Shown here: positions 1 to 11,469 of the stretch, piece after piece
Numbering within the stretch: the stretch's first letter is position 1
Layout: every line of letters begins with the position of its first letter
DNA from: Solanum dulcamara
Taxonomy: Eukaryota; Streptophyta; Magnoliopsida; Solanales; Solanaceae
Direction: 5' to 3'
Assembly (NCBI RefSeq): GCF_947179165.1
Contig: NC_077245.1
Location: 26,236,240-26,300,239 of the forward strand
Length of the DNA stretch: 64,000 nt
Made by a program: the position numbers and the translations under genes
Notes under the pieces: model-generated
Told to the model about the DNA's origin: nothing
Database searches by the model: none
Seen by the model: the letters and a program-made list of their open reading frames with translations, nothing else

Positions 1-77
1 AGTTATAAAGCCAAAAAGAATGAGAAAAATAGCAGATATGCTATTAAACCCTCTATGTTGACCTATTATTATCCATC
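1..77 (+). pseudogene. Inverted fragment of pararetrovirus capsid-region ORF
   Basis: These first 77 bases are nearly the reverse complement of 6271-6347, which lies in the capsid-region ORF of the minus-strand pararetrovirus copy. Here the coding sense is on the plus strand. The homology stops at about base 77 and continues into sequence belonging to the leader side of the main copy. This shows a second viral copy, in opposite orientation, abutting the main one; most of it lies off the left edge. The match is direct; the array interpretation is inference. Confidence 0.75.
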
Positions 78-599
78 GCAACCAGGATCTAAAAGACTGG
101 CGGTAGTCCGCGCGACCATCCAAATCTTGCTTAAAACTATATTCTTAAACTTGCAGTTAGCAAGATTAAAATTAAATTAAAGAAGATTTTATTTAGTTCA
201 TGGCTGTATGAAAGCTTTCACCTGAACAAAGGGCCTGTCAGATATTCTCATACATACTATTATTAATCCATCAACTAGTAGTTCTAACAGTGTGAAAGTA
301 CTACCCCTTTTCTTTTTCCTTTAACGGGGACTTACACCACCACTGCTTTCTAGGCTGGACTAATATAGTAGTACCAGAATTAACTGTACCACTATCTCAG
401 AACGAAGTCATGGAACTATGATAAATTCTTCTTAGAAGTTGATTGAGTCTGAGTCTTTCATATTACATATATTATACAACTTAGATATCTGGCATAGCTG
501 TGATATTTCTATTCGTACATAGTCACGGCTATGGAGAAGATTAAGAAATTAAAAGATAAAAGATAAAGAGCGTACCTTGCCTTGTAGGCTATATCAAAT

Positions 600-735
600 T
601 GCAAGCTTTATTTCTTAATAATTCACAATAGATGAAGAGAGATGTATACAAGGGAGAAGAGAGAAGGCAGAGAGAGAGGGAGTAGGAAAATTCTACCTAA
701 GAAATGAAATGAAATGCCCTATATATAGAAGGGCT
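600..735 (-). promoter_or_regulatory. Pararetrovirus TATA box and polyadenylation signal
   Basis: On the minus strand a TATA element (CTATATATAG, 719-728) is followed about 110 bases downstream by AATAAA (607-612). Caulimovirids place a polyA signal in the short terminally redundant region just after the transcription start, and this spacing fits that arrangement. The AG-rich tract at 655-685 lies between them. The position downstream of the last ORF and upstream of the leader also fits. Activity is not shown by the sequence. Confidence 0.55.
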
Positions 736-1062
736 AAGGAGACACACCGAATAAAAGTAGGTCCTCATAGGGGTCCCTAAATAGTATAGTGGGTCCTTTA
801 TGTGGGTATGTAAAATAGTATATCTACTGTAAATATACAGTGTTTCTACTGTAGATATGAAAATGACTTGTTTCACTTTGCAAGTGTTGGGGATATATCC
901 TTGTATGGCCCACCATCTTTTTATCCGTTTAATGGTTTTTAATAATTGTCTCATTCTGCCTTTCCTTATCCTTTGACAGTTGTTCAAAGGAAATCTTCCT
1001 TATCTTGTAATGATTCGAGGAATTCTTCCACCTTTTCTAAGTCATGTTTTGACAAAATAGGT
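735..1062. other. Pararetrovirus intergenic region, no gene seen
   Basis: AT-rich sequence between the terminal ORF remnant and the TATA element. A minus-strand open frame across 697-987 overlaps the promoter and has no recognisable domain, so it is not called as a gene. I could not find a tRNA-Met primer-binding site nearby. Confidence 0.4.
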
Positions 1063-1990
1063 CATGGTCCATCTGACTGGGCATCAGCAATATCATCTCT
1101 GGCTTTACTTTTTATTGAAGTATCAGACATATCATATTGAGTTAAAGATTGAAGTAGATTTCTCTTAACTTCTTCCAAATACTCATTAATCATTTCTTGT
1201 TTATTGCCCTGTTGTACATAAATTCTTTTTGCAATATGTTTAACTGAATCATCAGCTACCATTTTTTATTTGGGTAGCTTTGTATATTCTTGTATCTTTG
1301 CTCGAATACTATCTATGAGCTCTTGACCATAGGCTATTTAGTCTTAGGGTCTTTTCTTTAATTTATCCCAAAGATTATTATAATATACTCAATATAGACA
1401 TGGGATTTGGTCATCTAGGGTATTTCCTAATTCAGGAAGCCATTTATGGATCCATGGTATTGAGAATTCAATAAAAAAAGTATATTTGATCAATTTTATC
1501 AAGATTACAGACATGATCAGAAAGGTATAATTTTATGAGAAAAGGGGAAATCTTTGCCCATTCTTTGTATAGATTAAGGTATTCATATGGTAAAAGTTTT
1601 ACGGTAGGTCCGTGGAATGTCCACCATCGAATAAATTAATTGGGGATTATTTCATCGAATATTTTTGCATAAATTTTTATAAATCAAGTATATTTGTGTT
1701 TATCATTGTTGTAATAAAATAATTTGTGAAAGGACTGGATATAATCCTAATATGTCAGGTTAATGTTCATGTTATTAACACAAACTTGATGTTCATTCAT
1801 GGTGGAGATTCCCCATTCCTCAACAGATATAATCTGTTTGATGAATACCTTCGAGAAGTTATAAACGTTCTCTTCTGTGGTGAAATATTGAAAGTCAGCA
1901 CTTCCAATCCTGATTTATATGGTTTCATAATATGTGCGAGTTTTATATGACTCACCTGGGAAATATAATCCCCCTACCAAATATCATTGG
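1063..1990 (-). pseudogene. Pararetrovirus 3'-terminal ORF remnant, distal part
   Basis: Conceptual translation of the minus strand gives a broken, stop-containing frame. One block has repeated aromatic and basic positions (around YNNDKHKYT and FIRWWTFHGPT, roughly 1590-1740), followed by an acidic, Lys/Glu-rich tail at 1062-1262. It lies just downstream of the preceding ORF pieces and before the viral promoter, where several caulimovirids have a transactivator-like or unassigned ORF. I cannot assign a function from the sequence. Several stops interrupt it. Confidence 0.5.
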
Positions 1991-2010
1991 AAAATCTTTC
2001 ATGGTTCGTC

Positions 2011-2640
2011 TTATCTCTGAATATCAGAGTTTTCTAAAAGAAATATAATTTCTTTCATAGGTACCTCTTCATAATTTTTGTTATCATCTATTTCTTTAGT
2101 GATTGAAGCAAAAGTATCTTTTTGCTTTTGTGATTCCAAGTATGCTTTCAATTGTCCATATAATGGACTGTCTTCTAGAATATCTTCCATATTTACTGAA
2201 GGAGTATCTTCCTTTTGAGTTGATGATGATGCTTCGCCAATTTTGGAGTTTATCAAACTCTTATTTTCCAATCTTAAGACTGGAAAATTATTATTAGATG
2301 ATGATGATGAATTATATGAAGGCCTTTGCGATGGGGCTGATCTTCTCCTGCCTCTGGTGTGGTTACTATTTTGCCCTCGAATTATAGACCATGTTAGGTC
2401 TACCATATCTGCAAACATAAACTATTAATGATATTCAAAGAAATCATCTATATCAAGGTAATAAGGACCTTCATCGTCCTCATAGGAATGAATGGAAAAG
2501 TGGAATGATTCCATTTCTTCTTTGATAATATTTTCTATGACTTTGTCTAGAATTTTGGTTTGAATATCTTCTCCTAAAGGAATAGCCTTTAAAATTGTTA
2601 TAAGGGTTTTGTCCTCAAAGAAAGCTGCGAAATAATGCAT
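2011..2640 (-). pseudogene. Pararetrovirus post-RNase H ORF remnant
   Basis: Two adjacent minus-strand open stretches (2425-2640 and 2011-2418) follow the RNase H domain. The first is acidic, with a run of Asp/Glu/Tyr near its end. The second begins with a basic stretch (RGRRRS) followed by a Ser/Asn-rich low-complexity linker, then a Glu/Lys-rich helical part. A basic patch plus disordered linker would suit a nucleic-acid-binding accessory protein, but that is inference. They sit where the polyprotein ends and a downstream ORF would begin. Confidence 0.5.
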
Positions 2641-2642
2641 GA

Positions 2643-3060
2643 TTAATTTGTTAAGTATTCCATAGATAGAAAATCTGATAATGAATTATCAATTCTCTTT
2701 TTATACTGGATTTCAAAATCAAATGGGGCTAATTGAGCCTGCCACATAGCAAATATTAATTTGAAAGGATCATGTTTAAAATCTTTGTCAAACATATATT
2801 TGACTGATTGAGCGTCTGTTTTAATTAGAAAACGTTGATTGTATAAATCGTCTTGAAATTTTAAAACACATTTAACAATACATAACATTTCATGGGTCAC
2901 CGTTGCATATTTGCGTTGGGCCTCTGTCCATTTACCTGAATGGAATCGTACAAGATATTCATATTTATCATTGAGATTTACCTACTTAAGTATTCCCTCA
3001 TAACCATCATTAGAAGTATCAGTTTCTATTATTTTTGGCCAAGCTGGATTAGCCAGTGTT
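2643..3060 (-). pseudogene. Pararetrovirus RNase H domain
   Basis: Follows the reverse transcriptase on the minus strand. The expected acidic residues can be seen in order: Asp in ETDTS, Glu in THEM, Asp in KTDAQ and Asp in LSDFLS. RNase H degrades the RNA strand during reverse transcription of the pregenomic RNA. An in-frame stop falls between the first and second acidic residues, so the domain is not encoded intact. The open part is 2643-2900. Confidence 0.8.
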
Positions 3061-3099
3061 AAACAAGGTGAAGATTTAACACGTTGTTTGACAGATTTT

Positions 3100-3960
3100 A
3101 CTAATTCAGTTAGACTATCAGTCCAAGAAGATTTATGATTCTTTTTTAATCGTTCATATAATGAGGATAAATCTCGGGATAGATTTTTTATAAAGGGGAG
3201 AAATATAATTTAAGCTTCCTAGAAATCTTTGAAGCATAGTTCTATCTGTAATAATATCAGAAAATTTTGAGGCAAAATCAATTGACCGCTAAATAGGAGT
3301 AATTTTACCTTGACAGATATTATGTCCGAGAAATCTAACTTCTATTTGGAATAAACTCATTTTTGGTTTAGATATAACTAAACCATTTTGTATAACTATC
3401 TTTTTGAAAATATCAAGATGTTTGATATGAGTTTCAAAAGTTTTTGAATAGACTAATATATCATCAATATAAACGATGATAAAATCCAAATAGAGTTTAA
3501 AGATATTATTCATAATCGTTTAAAATTCGAAGGGCACATTTTTTAGGCCAAAAGGCATTATGTTCCACTCATATTGTCCAAAAGGATCATTAAAAGTAGT
3601 TTTATAAGTATGTTCTTTAAAAATTTGAATTTGTCAATATCCGGATTTTAAATCAAATTTTGAGAATATATTGGCGTCATATAATCTAGATAATAAGTCT
3701 CTTTTATTTGGAATAGGATACCTAATCCATTTTAAAAATTTATTAAGCGGTTTATAATTTATTACTAACCTGGGTACACCACGTTCCTTTTCTGCTGCAT
3801 TGTTAACATAAAAGAAAATACAAGACCATGGCGATTTGGACGGTTTTATTAAACCTTTCTGCAGGAGATTAACAATTTTCTTTTTACAGAATTCTACTAA
3901 CTCAGCGTTCATCTGACAAGGACGTGACTTAGTGGGAATATTTTCTTCAAAAAATTCATC
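3100..3960 (-). pseudogene. Pararetrovirus reverse transcriptase
   Basis: The N-terminal half (3634-3912) has the fingers signature ending in YPIP, then FSKFDLKSGY, which holds the first catalytic Asp. The second half (3289-3513) holds the YIDD catalytic box followed by ILVYSKT and a FLGH motif. A stop between the halves, another after the FLGH region and further stops downstream break the frame. The catalytic box is intact, unlike in the neighbouring retrotransposon D. The RT converts terminally redundant pregenomic RNA to DNA; this copy cannot encode it. Confidence 0.85.
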
Positions 3961-3999
3961 TTCATATGGAAGAGTTACAATATGTTTCTTTCTATTTCA

Positions 4000-4640
4000 G
4001 AAGGCACTAGAATGATCGACACAAACATCAATGGCCAATTGTTCAGAGATTAATTTAATCTTTTCTTGAACTTTAGCAGATTTTACTGTATCATAAATAT
4101 TTAAACTATATATTTCCAGTTGTAAAGAATCTACATGCTTTTGTTTCATATGGATTAAAACATTTATATCTCTAGTAACTAGTTCAATTATGAATGAGAA
4201 AGTTATTTCTTTATTTTTATAACTGGCAGTAAATCCTTTTGCATCTATTTTTGAAAAATGATATATTGTGTTAATGAAAGGGGTTCCAAGTATAATTGGA
4301 GGATGAATTTGATCTTTTACTAATAAAAAGAAATGAGGAATGCAAATTTTATTTTGGCAAATATAAGTATTAGATAATTTGTACTTTATATCTAAAGTAT
4401 GTCCAGATGCAGATTTAACAGCATGAGTAGTTTTTTTAAAATATCTTGAAGAAATTAATCCTTCTTGAATTCAGCTAACATCTGATCCACTATCAATCAT
4501 GACAGTGTTAGTAATGGTGAATTCATTAATAATTAGAATGGTACATTTAATATACCAACAATGAGCAGTTACAATCGGAAGCATTCCTAAGAATGAATTT
4601 TGTTTAGGTGAAGGATATTCATTATCACCTTCACTTTGGT
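4000..4640 (-). pseudogene. Pararetrovirus aspartic protease
   Basis: The minus-strand translation contains MIDSGSD (Asp-Ser-Gly catalytic triad, near 4480-4500) and, further on, a hydrophobic ILGTPF motif typical of retroviral-type aspartic proteases. It lies upstream of RT in the polyprotein order. The enzyme would cleave the capsid-polymerase polyprotein. A stop occurs just after the catalytic motif, and others follow. Confidence 0.75.
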
Positions 4641-4844
4641 CTAAATCGGTATTTTTTCCTTTTCTTTATTAATGAAAAAAGCATATGTATTATTAGTCTC
4701 CAGTTGAGAGATCCTATGATCATGAATCATTTGATTCTGTTTAAGAGATCCAATCTCTTTTTTAAGCTTTTCAACTTCAAATTTTAAGTCATCCAAAGAA
4801 GTATCTCTTACTGTAGTATTAGTCTTTGTATCAAGACGAGCCAA
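4641..4844 (-). pseudogene. Coiled-coil linker between capsid and protease regions
   Basis: An open minus-strand stretch of 67 codons with a heptad-like pattern (LKFEVEKLKKEIGSL) between the capsid acidic tail and the protease. Coiled coils are common in caulimovirid virion-associated or assembly regions. It probably belonged to a longer polyprotein; a specific function is not assignable. Confidence 0.5.
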
Positions 4845-4859
4845 GACTTTTATTAGAGA

Positions 4860-5760
4860 GTATGGTTTTGAATCGATATCAATTTAGACTTAAATTTATT
4901 AGACTGGGAGTTGGTTGCAGAAGTCATATTAATGATTTTACTCCTAGTTTCTTCATCAGAAATTTCTTTCAGTAGTTCAATAACATTATCAGAAGTAATA
5001 GTATGCATATTCAAATCTTGAAATTGAGACTGTAGTTTATAAAACTCATCAGTTTTGCAAGAACAATTATTACCTGTGCAACTAACACCACATTTAGAAG
5101 AAACTCCATTCTCATTATCAGAAAAATCAATAAGTGCAACTTCACTTTCAGATTCTTCAGTCCTTGATTCGGACTCAGAGGAATAATCTGATTCAGAACT
5201 AGAGGTGTATAATACATCATAAACTTTATCATAAATATCTTCAGCAAGGTTTAAACTTTTTAATTTTTGTATTTTATAATTGGGAACAATATGCCCATAT
5301 TGACCATACTCGTAGCATTTTATTTTGTTAAGATCTCTTTTGGAATAATTTTTTGTAAATCTGGTAGATTTACGGTGAGCTCTTTTTGCCTCACGTTTTC
5401 TTTATTTCGGTGATATTTTCTATAGGGTCTATCTTCCCTAGAACGATGATGTTTTTTAAATTTTTTACTCGATTTATGAGAAGGGCCTTCGATAGCAAAT
5501 TGAGCACAAAAATCTCCTAATTGAGATTTTTCTATTTTGCTTTTTGCTTTTAATTGCTGAGCTAATTTAAGATCATTGCACAGATTTAATCCTTCTTGAG
5601 TGCAAGTGACAATTAATTTTCCATAAGTAAAGACATCATAAGGAATAGCAGAATGAGTTCCTCTAAGAGTTTTTTGAACTCTTTCTGCAAATAAAGGAGG
5701 AAGGCCATCTATAAACTTAGTCTTCCAATGAATATTATTACTTTCAGGTAAGTCCATTAT
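4860..5760 (-). pseudogene. Pararetrovirus capsid C-terminal region with zinc-knuckle remnant
   Basis: The minus strand encodes a Lys/Arg-rich stretch (KKFKKHHRSREDRPYRKYHR, about 5400-5470), then near 5280-5320 a CCHC-like knuckle reading KCYEYGQYGHIVPNYK. The second and last cysteines are replaced by Tyr, so it could not bind zinc normally. A Ser/Glu-rich acidic segment (5130-5220) follows, as in caulimovirid capsid proteins. Basic region, knuckle and acidic tail together support a nucleocapsid role. Frameshifts split the region at about 5250-5320. Confidence 0.75.
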
Positions 5761-5912
5761 GCGACTTAAAAAGGTATCTTTATACCACCTAAATTCGCCT
5801 AAATGTCTACACAGAGTCCATTAAGAAGTGTTCGAAGAGTCTCATTTTGGTTGATAAATCTACCATTAAAATATTCTAATATGGTTAGAACCAAAGTATA
5901 AACAGCATCTTG

Positions 5913-6700
5913 TCAAACATTTTCAATGCATCTTTGGGATGTCCCTTCTTCAAAAACAATTGCCTCAGTTGTTACTTCTCTTTTTATTGAAGAAGTAATA
6001 GCCATACGAGCATCGTTTGTTAAAATATTATCCCAATAACCTCTTAGTTGGCCGGTGAATCCTGCTATTATCATTTTACAGGTGGTATGGTCATCATTAT
6101 GCCTTGTGGATTTACAAATAGTAGCATTCATCAACATTCGATGTAAAAAAATGGAGACTTGTCTATCAGTTAAGCCATCAATATTCCATTCATAAATTTG
6201 ATCACCACTATATGATATACTAGACTGAATCCAGTCTCTTTCTTCTATTAAGACGTCTTGAGGAGTAGGACGTGGGTAATAATAGGTCAACATAGAGGGT
6301 TTAGTAGCATATCTGCTTTTTTTCTCATTATTTTTGGCTTTATAACTTCTATGGTGAAACAGTTTGAGTTCAGAAATATCTTCTTTCATTGGAAAGTTGT
6401 CTATAATACCAATAGGTTTAGCATTTAAGTTTGGTAGTTTCTTATCAAGAAGTGCTTCTAGATCACTTAAAGACTTGGATTTAAATTCTTTTACTTCTAT
6501 AGGTCGTTGAATATGAGTAAGAGTCTGAAGAACTGTCGAAGAAGCACATTAGAAAGTTGATTCTTATTAATGGATTTAACGAAAATAATTAATTCATCAA
6601 CTTTACCATCAAGAGAATTAATATGCTCTCCTATAACTTTAACATAAAGGCTTAAATAATTATTCTAAGCAATTAAATTATTTATCTCTCGTATGCTAAT
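5913..6700 (-). pseudogene. Pararetrovirus capsid N-terminal/upstream region
   Basis: An open stretch at 5913-6389 has a block (KMIIAGFTGQLRGYWDN) resembling the conserved core of caulimovirid capsid proteins. The sequence upstream of it (6390-6700) is broken but still readable. The 6271-6347 part is the segment repeated in inverted orientation at the left edge of the window. The identification is by resemblance and position. Confidence 0.65.
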
Positions 6701-7078
6701 TTTAGCAACATCATTATCAATGAATTTTTGAAATGCTGAGAATGTGAGACTAGTATTATTTGGTAAAATTAAAGAATTTTGAGGAGGGTAAACAACTTTA
6801 ATAAGATTACCACTTCCATTTTTAAAGGTTCTTTATTCTAATACCTTGACATATAAAGGTAAAAAAGTTGTTATAAACCAAAGAACAAAGTACATAATTT
6901 GATTATGTAGAGCACAAAATTCATAAAATTCTTGAGAAATATTATTTAAATCATCTTGACTATAAGTCTCAAAAAATTAAGTTTTAAACTTGTTCTATTT
7001 ATTGTGATGAAATTCTTTCTGAATATGTTGACGTGCTAGGGATTCTGGACTGAAATCTATTTGGTGTGTTATCATAAT
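6700..7078 (-). other. Broken viral spacer between movement and capsid regions
   Basis: The minus-strand reading is heavily interrupted. Short readable segments are Leu/Ile-rich, but no domain can be assigned. Its position suggests the degenerate join between the movement-protein and capsid coding regions. Confidence 0.35.
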
Positions 7079-7646
7079 TCAGAGTTTATTTCTATCAACA
7101 CCCTCATTAGGGTCGAAATCTATTTCTGATGCAGTTGGATCTAAATCAGACAATTTATCAGTAGTCTGTACAATATTAGTGACAGAGTTAATTTTAACTT
7201 TTTCAACCTGTTTTTCACTCAAAGTATCACTTAGAGTATCCAAAGATAAAGCTCTATTACGAGCCGGACCATATACAGGTGTTTCAGAAGAAATAGGAGA
7301 AATATGCTGAATCTCAAGCAAAGATCTATATCCAGAAAATGACCGTTTGTTATAAATAGGGGTTTTATAAATCAGAGATTTATTATCAGAAAACTGGATG
7401 CATATTTTTCCATCGGAATTTTGAGTTATATGAGAATACTCACCATTAGTCAAGTTATTGGTAACCTGATTTAGTGCTATAACCGATTCTAAAGTCCATG
7501 TGGTTGGAAAATTAATTTCTTCCTACCTAATAGGTCTTCTAGTATTGATCTTTGATTTAGTAAAATTAGTTTCAACTAATATAGTCTGATTAAATATATC
7601 ATATAATTTACATCGAAGATTTAAAGTAGATAACAATTTGAAATAG
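7079..7646 (-). pseudogene. Pararetrovirus movement-protein C-terminal remnant
   Basis: On the minus strand 7079-7453 is open and is preceded by a readable segment with FPTTWTLESVIALNQ (about 7460-7520), which resembles the C-terminal part of caulimovirid 30K-type movement proteins. The N-terminal part is missing: at 7646 the sequence changes abruptly to a trinucleotide repeat. A stop lies upstream of the open part. The role (cell-to-cell transport through plasmodesmata) is inferred from family and gene order. Confidence 0.6.
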
Positions 7647-7659
7647 ATTATTGTTGTTG

Positions 7660-7693
<34 letters not shown>

Positions 7694-8007
7694 CTTCATT
7701 ATTATTTTATTATTATAATTATTATTACTACTACTACTACTATTATTATTATTAGTACTATTATTATTACTATTATTACTACTACTATTATTACTATTAT
7801 TACTACTACTACTATTACTAGTATTACTACTATTACTATTACTACTAATACTCTTACTACTATTACTATTATTACTACTATTACTATTACTAGTATTACT
7901 ATTACTACTACTATTACTGCTATTACTGTTATTACTATTACTACTGTTACTATTACTGCTATTACTGTTATTACTACTACTACTATTACTATTACTACTA
8001 TTATTAC

Positions 8008-8058
<51 letters not shown>

Positions 8059-8343
8059 TACTATTATTACTATTATTACTATTACTATTACTACTATTAT
8101 TACTATTACTATTACTATTATTACTATTACTACTGTTATTACTATAATTACTATTATTATTATTACTATTATTACTACTACAATTATTATTATTATTATT
8201 ACTATTATTATTAGTATTATTACTATTATTACTACTACTATTATTATTATTATTACAATTATTATTACTATTATTATTAGTATTATTATTACTATTATTA
8301 TTAGTATTATTATTACTATTATTGCTACTATTATTACTATTAT
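7647..8343. repeat. Long ATT/ACT-type trinucleotide repeat
   Basis: About 700 bp made almost wholly of ATT, ACT and a few GTT/GCT triplets in register, with long pure ATT runs near 7660-7690 and 8020-8050. It separates the truncated pararetrovirus from the truncated family C LTR. The interspersed ATT and ACT blocks point to repeated slippage plus point mutation. Confidence 0.95.
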
Positions 8344-11300
8344 GACCCCCAGGACCTGGTATCAGTCAGTGATCGAGCTACTAAACTATACATGGAATAC
8401 AAGGCTTATACATATACAATGATAATAATAATAGTAATACAGACTGTCTCCGACTATGAAATATAGACTAGTCTAGGCCAAAACGGAGGGAGATAGGCAA
8501 TTCTAAATGCCAAGAGCTCACCCAAATCTCCAAGATTCAAGAGCTACTCCGCACAATATCCAAATCAATAGAAAAAATCCATACTATGATCTGCAAGGTG
8601 CAGAAGTGCAGTATAAGTACCAACAAGTGGCACTCAGTAGGCATTGGCCGACTGAGCTCCAAAAATAAAGCAAATATAAGGAACATGTAAGCATGGAGTA
8701 TATTCACAAGTAAAAACAATAATATGAAAGCCTATAATAATCACATCTAATATAAGGGGGAAGATAGGAAACAATCAAGGAAACAAGGACCTACCTAGTG
8801 GCGCCAACCCAAGACCTAAACATGACAACACACTACTAAGGAGAGAAAACTAATGACAACCTACTAACAAATGTAAGCACAAATATCACATAAGGGCCCA
8901 AATGACAGTATCAACTAAATTCCTACACAAAAGATAGAAAAATAAAAACATGGGCAGTAACTACCTTAAAAAAAGAGACCACCCTTTATACCAACACAAG
9001 TTAGCAAATAGTAAGTTAATACCTCCCAAGAACCTATGTGCCCAGGAATTTCACTCACAAATAGATAAAATAGTACGGCATCCCATACTACCGACTGGTA
9101 CAAACAACTATGCTAGTTATAGGCAATGTATATATGCATGAAAGTAATGTAGTAAAACCAATAGTACTATTTGTGACAAGCGCCTTATACCAAGATATAT
9201 ACACCTATTTTTAGTTACATCCAGGAAGTAGGATCCATGCGCTTCTATGGGATCGCCAAAGGGGCCCGGGAATGCCCTTATAAACCGCCTGGTCTTGATC
9301 CAGATCTTATCTTAATCTGTAACATGAGTGCATCCTTGATGCCTCGAATCAATATCATAAATGAGCGCATCCTGGATGCCTCAAATCAGTATAATAAAAT
9401 GAGTGCATCCTCAATGTCTCGAATCAGTATAATAAAATAAGCGCATCCTCGATGCCTCGAATCAGAATAATAAAATGAGTGCATCTTCAATGCCTCCATT
9501 CTACTGAAAATAGTAGTAATAAAGGTAGTACGACACCCATTCAAAAATTAGTATAATAAAATGGGCTATAGCCTAGATTTCTAAAATCAATGCTAGAACC
9601 AATATATGCACCGGGGTCGACTACATCTATGAAAGAACATTGATTCAATGCAGTACATATCATCACCAGCACCCAAATAACATACACAATCATATATAAT
9701 AATGACTTAATAAGCACTTTACCCTCTAGAACTTACAAACAAGGCTCATAAATACAACCGACCTATAATCAAGGCGTAAAGCTCAAATCTAATCCTCTAA
9801 CTCAACCACAAAACCCAAAAAGGAATCCAACCTTAACTGGGTAACAAAGAGGAGGATATGAAGAAATATGTGCTCAACTAGTCAATCAATACCTCCATAT
9901 CCATCTGGGAAAACAACCTCAAGATTTGCAGCCACTACTAGTCCAACCAAACAACAACAAGAAAGCATAAGGAATTCTAGATATGAATCCAGATATGGAA
10001 TTTAATAGTAATTCACAAGTTTAACAAGGTGGAAATTACAACACCAAGGCTCCAACACAAATGTACTACAATAATGAACTATCAAAAGATTCATCACCTC
10101 GTCAATATGAACGTTTTGACACTAAAATTATATTTTTCAGAGACGGATCCAAAATTGATTCTAAAATAGGTTGTGGGACCGACAATGAAAATCCTAAAAA
10201 TGACTCTGTGAAAATGTTCTAAACACATTATTGAGCTTGTACCCAAAAATGGGGCACAAATCAATGCTCAAAACGTCCAACAATCATCCCAACAATTTAC
10301 AACTCCATTAAAGCCAAACCAAGCTTTGGCAGCTCCTTTAGGCAAAATATTACCTCAAATCAATGATCTTCACGCTTCCCCAAACTAGAAAAACGTAGCC
10401 ACAACTCCCAAGAACACAACGCATTTGGAATCGCCTAAAACAGAGCTCCCTATCTCCCAAAATTGAAGAAAGAATATGGGGTTTGGATAGAGTTCATGTC
10501 ACTAGTCTTAATTAAAAGACAATTGAATTGCTCTCCGTGAACGTAGAGAAAGGGTGTGTGAAAGCGGAGGCTAAACTCCCAAGGCTCCACGAATGCGGAA
10601 GGTCCACCATGAATATAGAGGGTTAATCCATCAGGCTCCGCGAATGTGGTAGGGACAACGCGAATGCGGAGGCTAATGCCTTAACCTTCCGTGAATGCGG
10701 CCCTATGTACGCGAATGTGGAGACCAAGTTCCTTGACTTCCATGAATGCGTCCCCTGAGGCATGAATGGGAAGACCAAAATTGGTCTGCACCAGCTGATG
10801 CACATCAACTAGTTTTGGAGATATTTCAAACTCCAGCGGGATGCTCAGAATTCGTTCAAAATCCCGTGCACACAAATAGACTATGCTACCCTTCCAAATT
10901 TGACATTCCGAACTCAATGGCGCAGTCGAAATTTCCATCCAAGCTTGTATCAACAAAAATATGGGTCCTACACCCAAGCATAATTTTTTCCATTTCCATA
11001 AAAGGCTCGAAATGAGTCTATAAGCCTCGGGACACGAATGAAAGGTCATTCTAGACCAAACTCGACATTTCAGAGCTAATCGCACTGAAGAAATTTCCTT
11101 TCGAGCGTCTTTACCAAGAATGTGGACCAAAATCAACCTTAGGCCAAATTTCAAACACTAAAGTGCCAAATGGCCCCAAACTCGCATTGATTGCCTCAAT
11201 ACTCCTGCTAACCATGCTACTAACCTAATTTAGCCATTTCGAAGTTGATTAAACCATTAGAATTCCATTCTAAGGTCATTTTGCTGGAGTTTTAACCAAA

Positions 11301-11469
11301 GTCAACCATTTGAACTCCAAAATAGGGAAACAAGAGTAAAAACCAAATGAACGACTAGGCAACCAAACTATTATTGCCAGCAAGTCATAAATGACTTAGG
11401 GTCACTACACAAATGCTCTAAACATTGAAAATATATAAAAAGACGAAAATAACCTTGAGGGTCATTACA
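8344..11469 (-). mobile_element. Family C Ty3/gypsy-like LTR, 3' copy (truncated)
   Basis: Read on the minus strand, it starts with TGTAATGACCC (11461-11469 is the complement) and aligns throughout with the second copy at 14861-18274. Shared landmarks include the TACTACC/GGTACAAACAAC block, a 38 bp minisatellite and the GCGAATGCGG-rich upstream region. Before the start, the minus strand has GAGACGAAAAT..., like the GAGGACG segment preceding polypurine tracts in the other elements here. The final ~100 bp of U5 present in the other copy are missing; the trinucleotide repeat begins instead. It also lacks about 400 bp found in the other copy (16563-16985). Confidence 0.75.
9324..9505. repeat. 38 bp minisatellite in family C LTR, 3' copy
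   Basis: Five consecutive units start at 9324, 9361, 9399, 9437 and 9475 (period 37-38 bp). Each has the form ATGAGYGCATCCTCGATGCC followed by TCRAATCAGTATAATAAA. Each unit contains the small inverted repeat GCATC-CTC-GATGC, with arm mutations in some units. Confidence 0.9.

Larger units (their letters stand above)
78..7646 (-). mobile_element. Decayed endogenous pararetrovirus (Caulimoviridae-like)
   Basis: A minus-strand block carries, in viral order, a movement-protein remnant, a coiled-coil/capsid region with a zinc-knuckle remnant, an aspartic protease, reverse transcriptase, RNase H, a further downstream ORF region, and a promoter/polyadenylation region. No integrase and no long terminal repeats are present, which separates it from Ty3/gypsy elements. 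The layout resembles the Solanaceae endogenous pararetroviruses related to the Solendovirus/Petuvirus groups; the genus call is tentative. Every domain is broken by stops or frameshifts, so this is an old, coding-dead integrant. It ends at the left in an inverted viral fragment and at the right in a trinucleotide repeat. Confidence 0.85.

Noticed and set aside
697..987. 96-codon minus-strand frame at the left end
   Set aside because: It overlaps the viral TATA element and untranslated region and has no homologous feature that I recognise.
3289..3912. Possibility that the pararetrovirus polymerase is functional because YIDD is intact
   Set aside because: Stops between and after the RT blocks, in the protease and in RNase H, plus loss of the movement-protein start and zinc-knuckle cysteines, show that the copy is dead.
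9324..9505. CRISPR-like array (regular 38 bp repeats)
   Set aside because: Units are contiguous without variable spacers, and the DNA is plant nuclear; it is a minisatellite.
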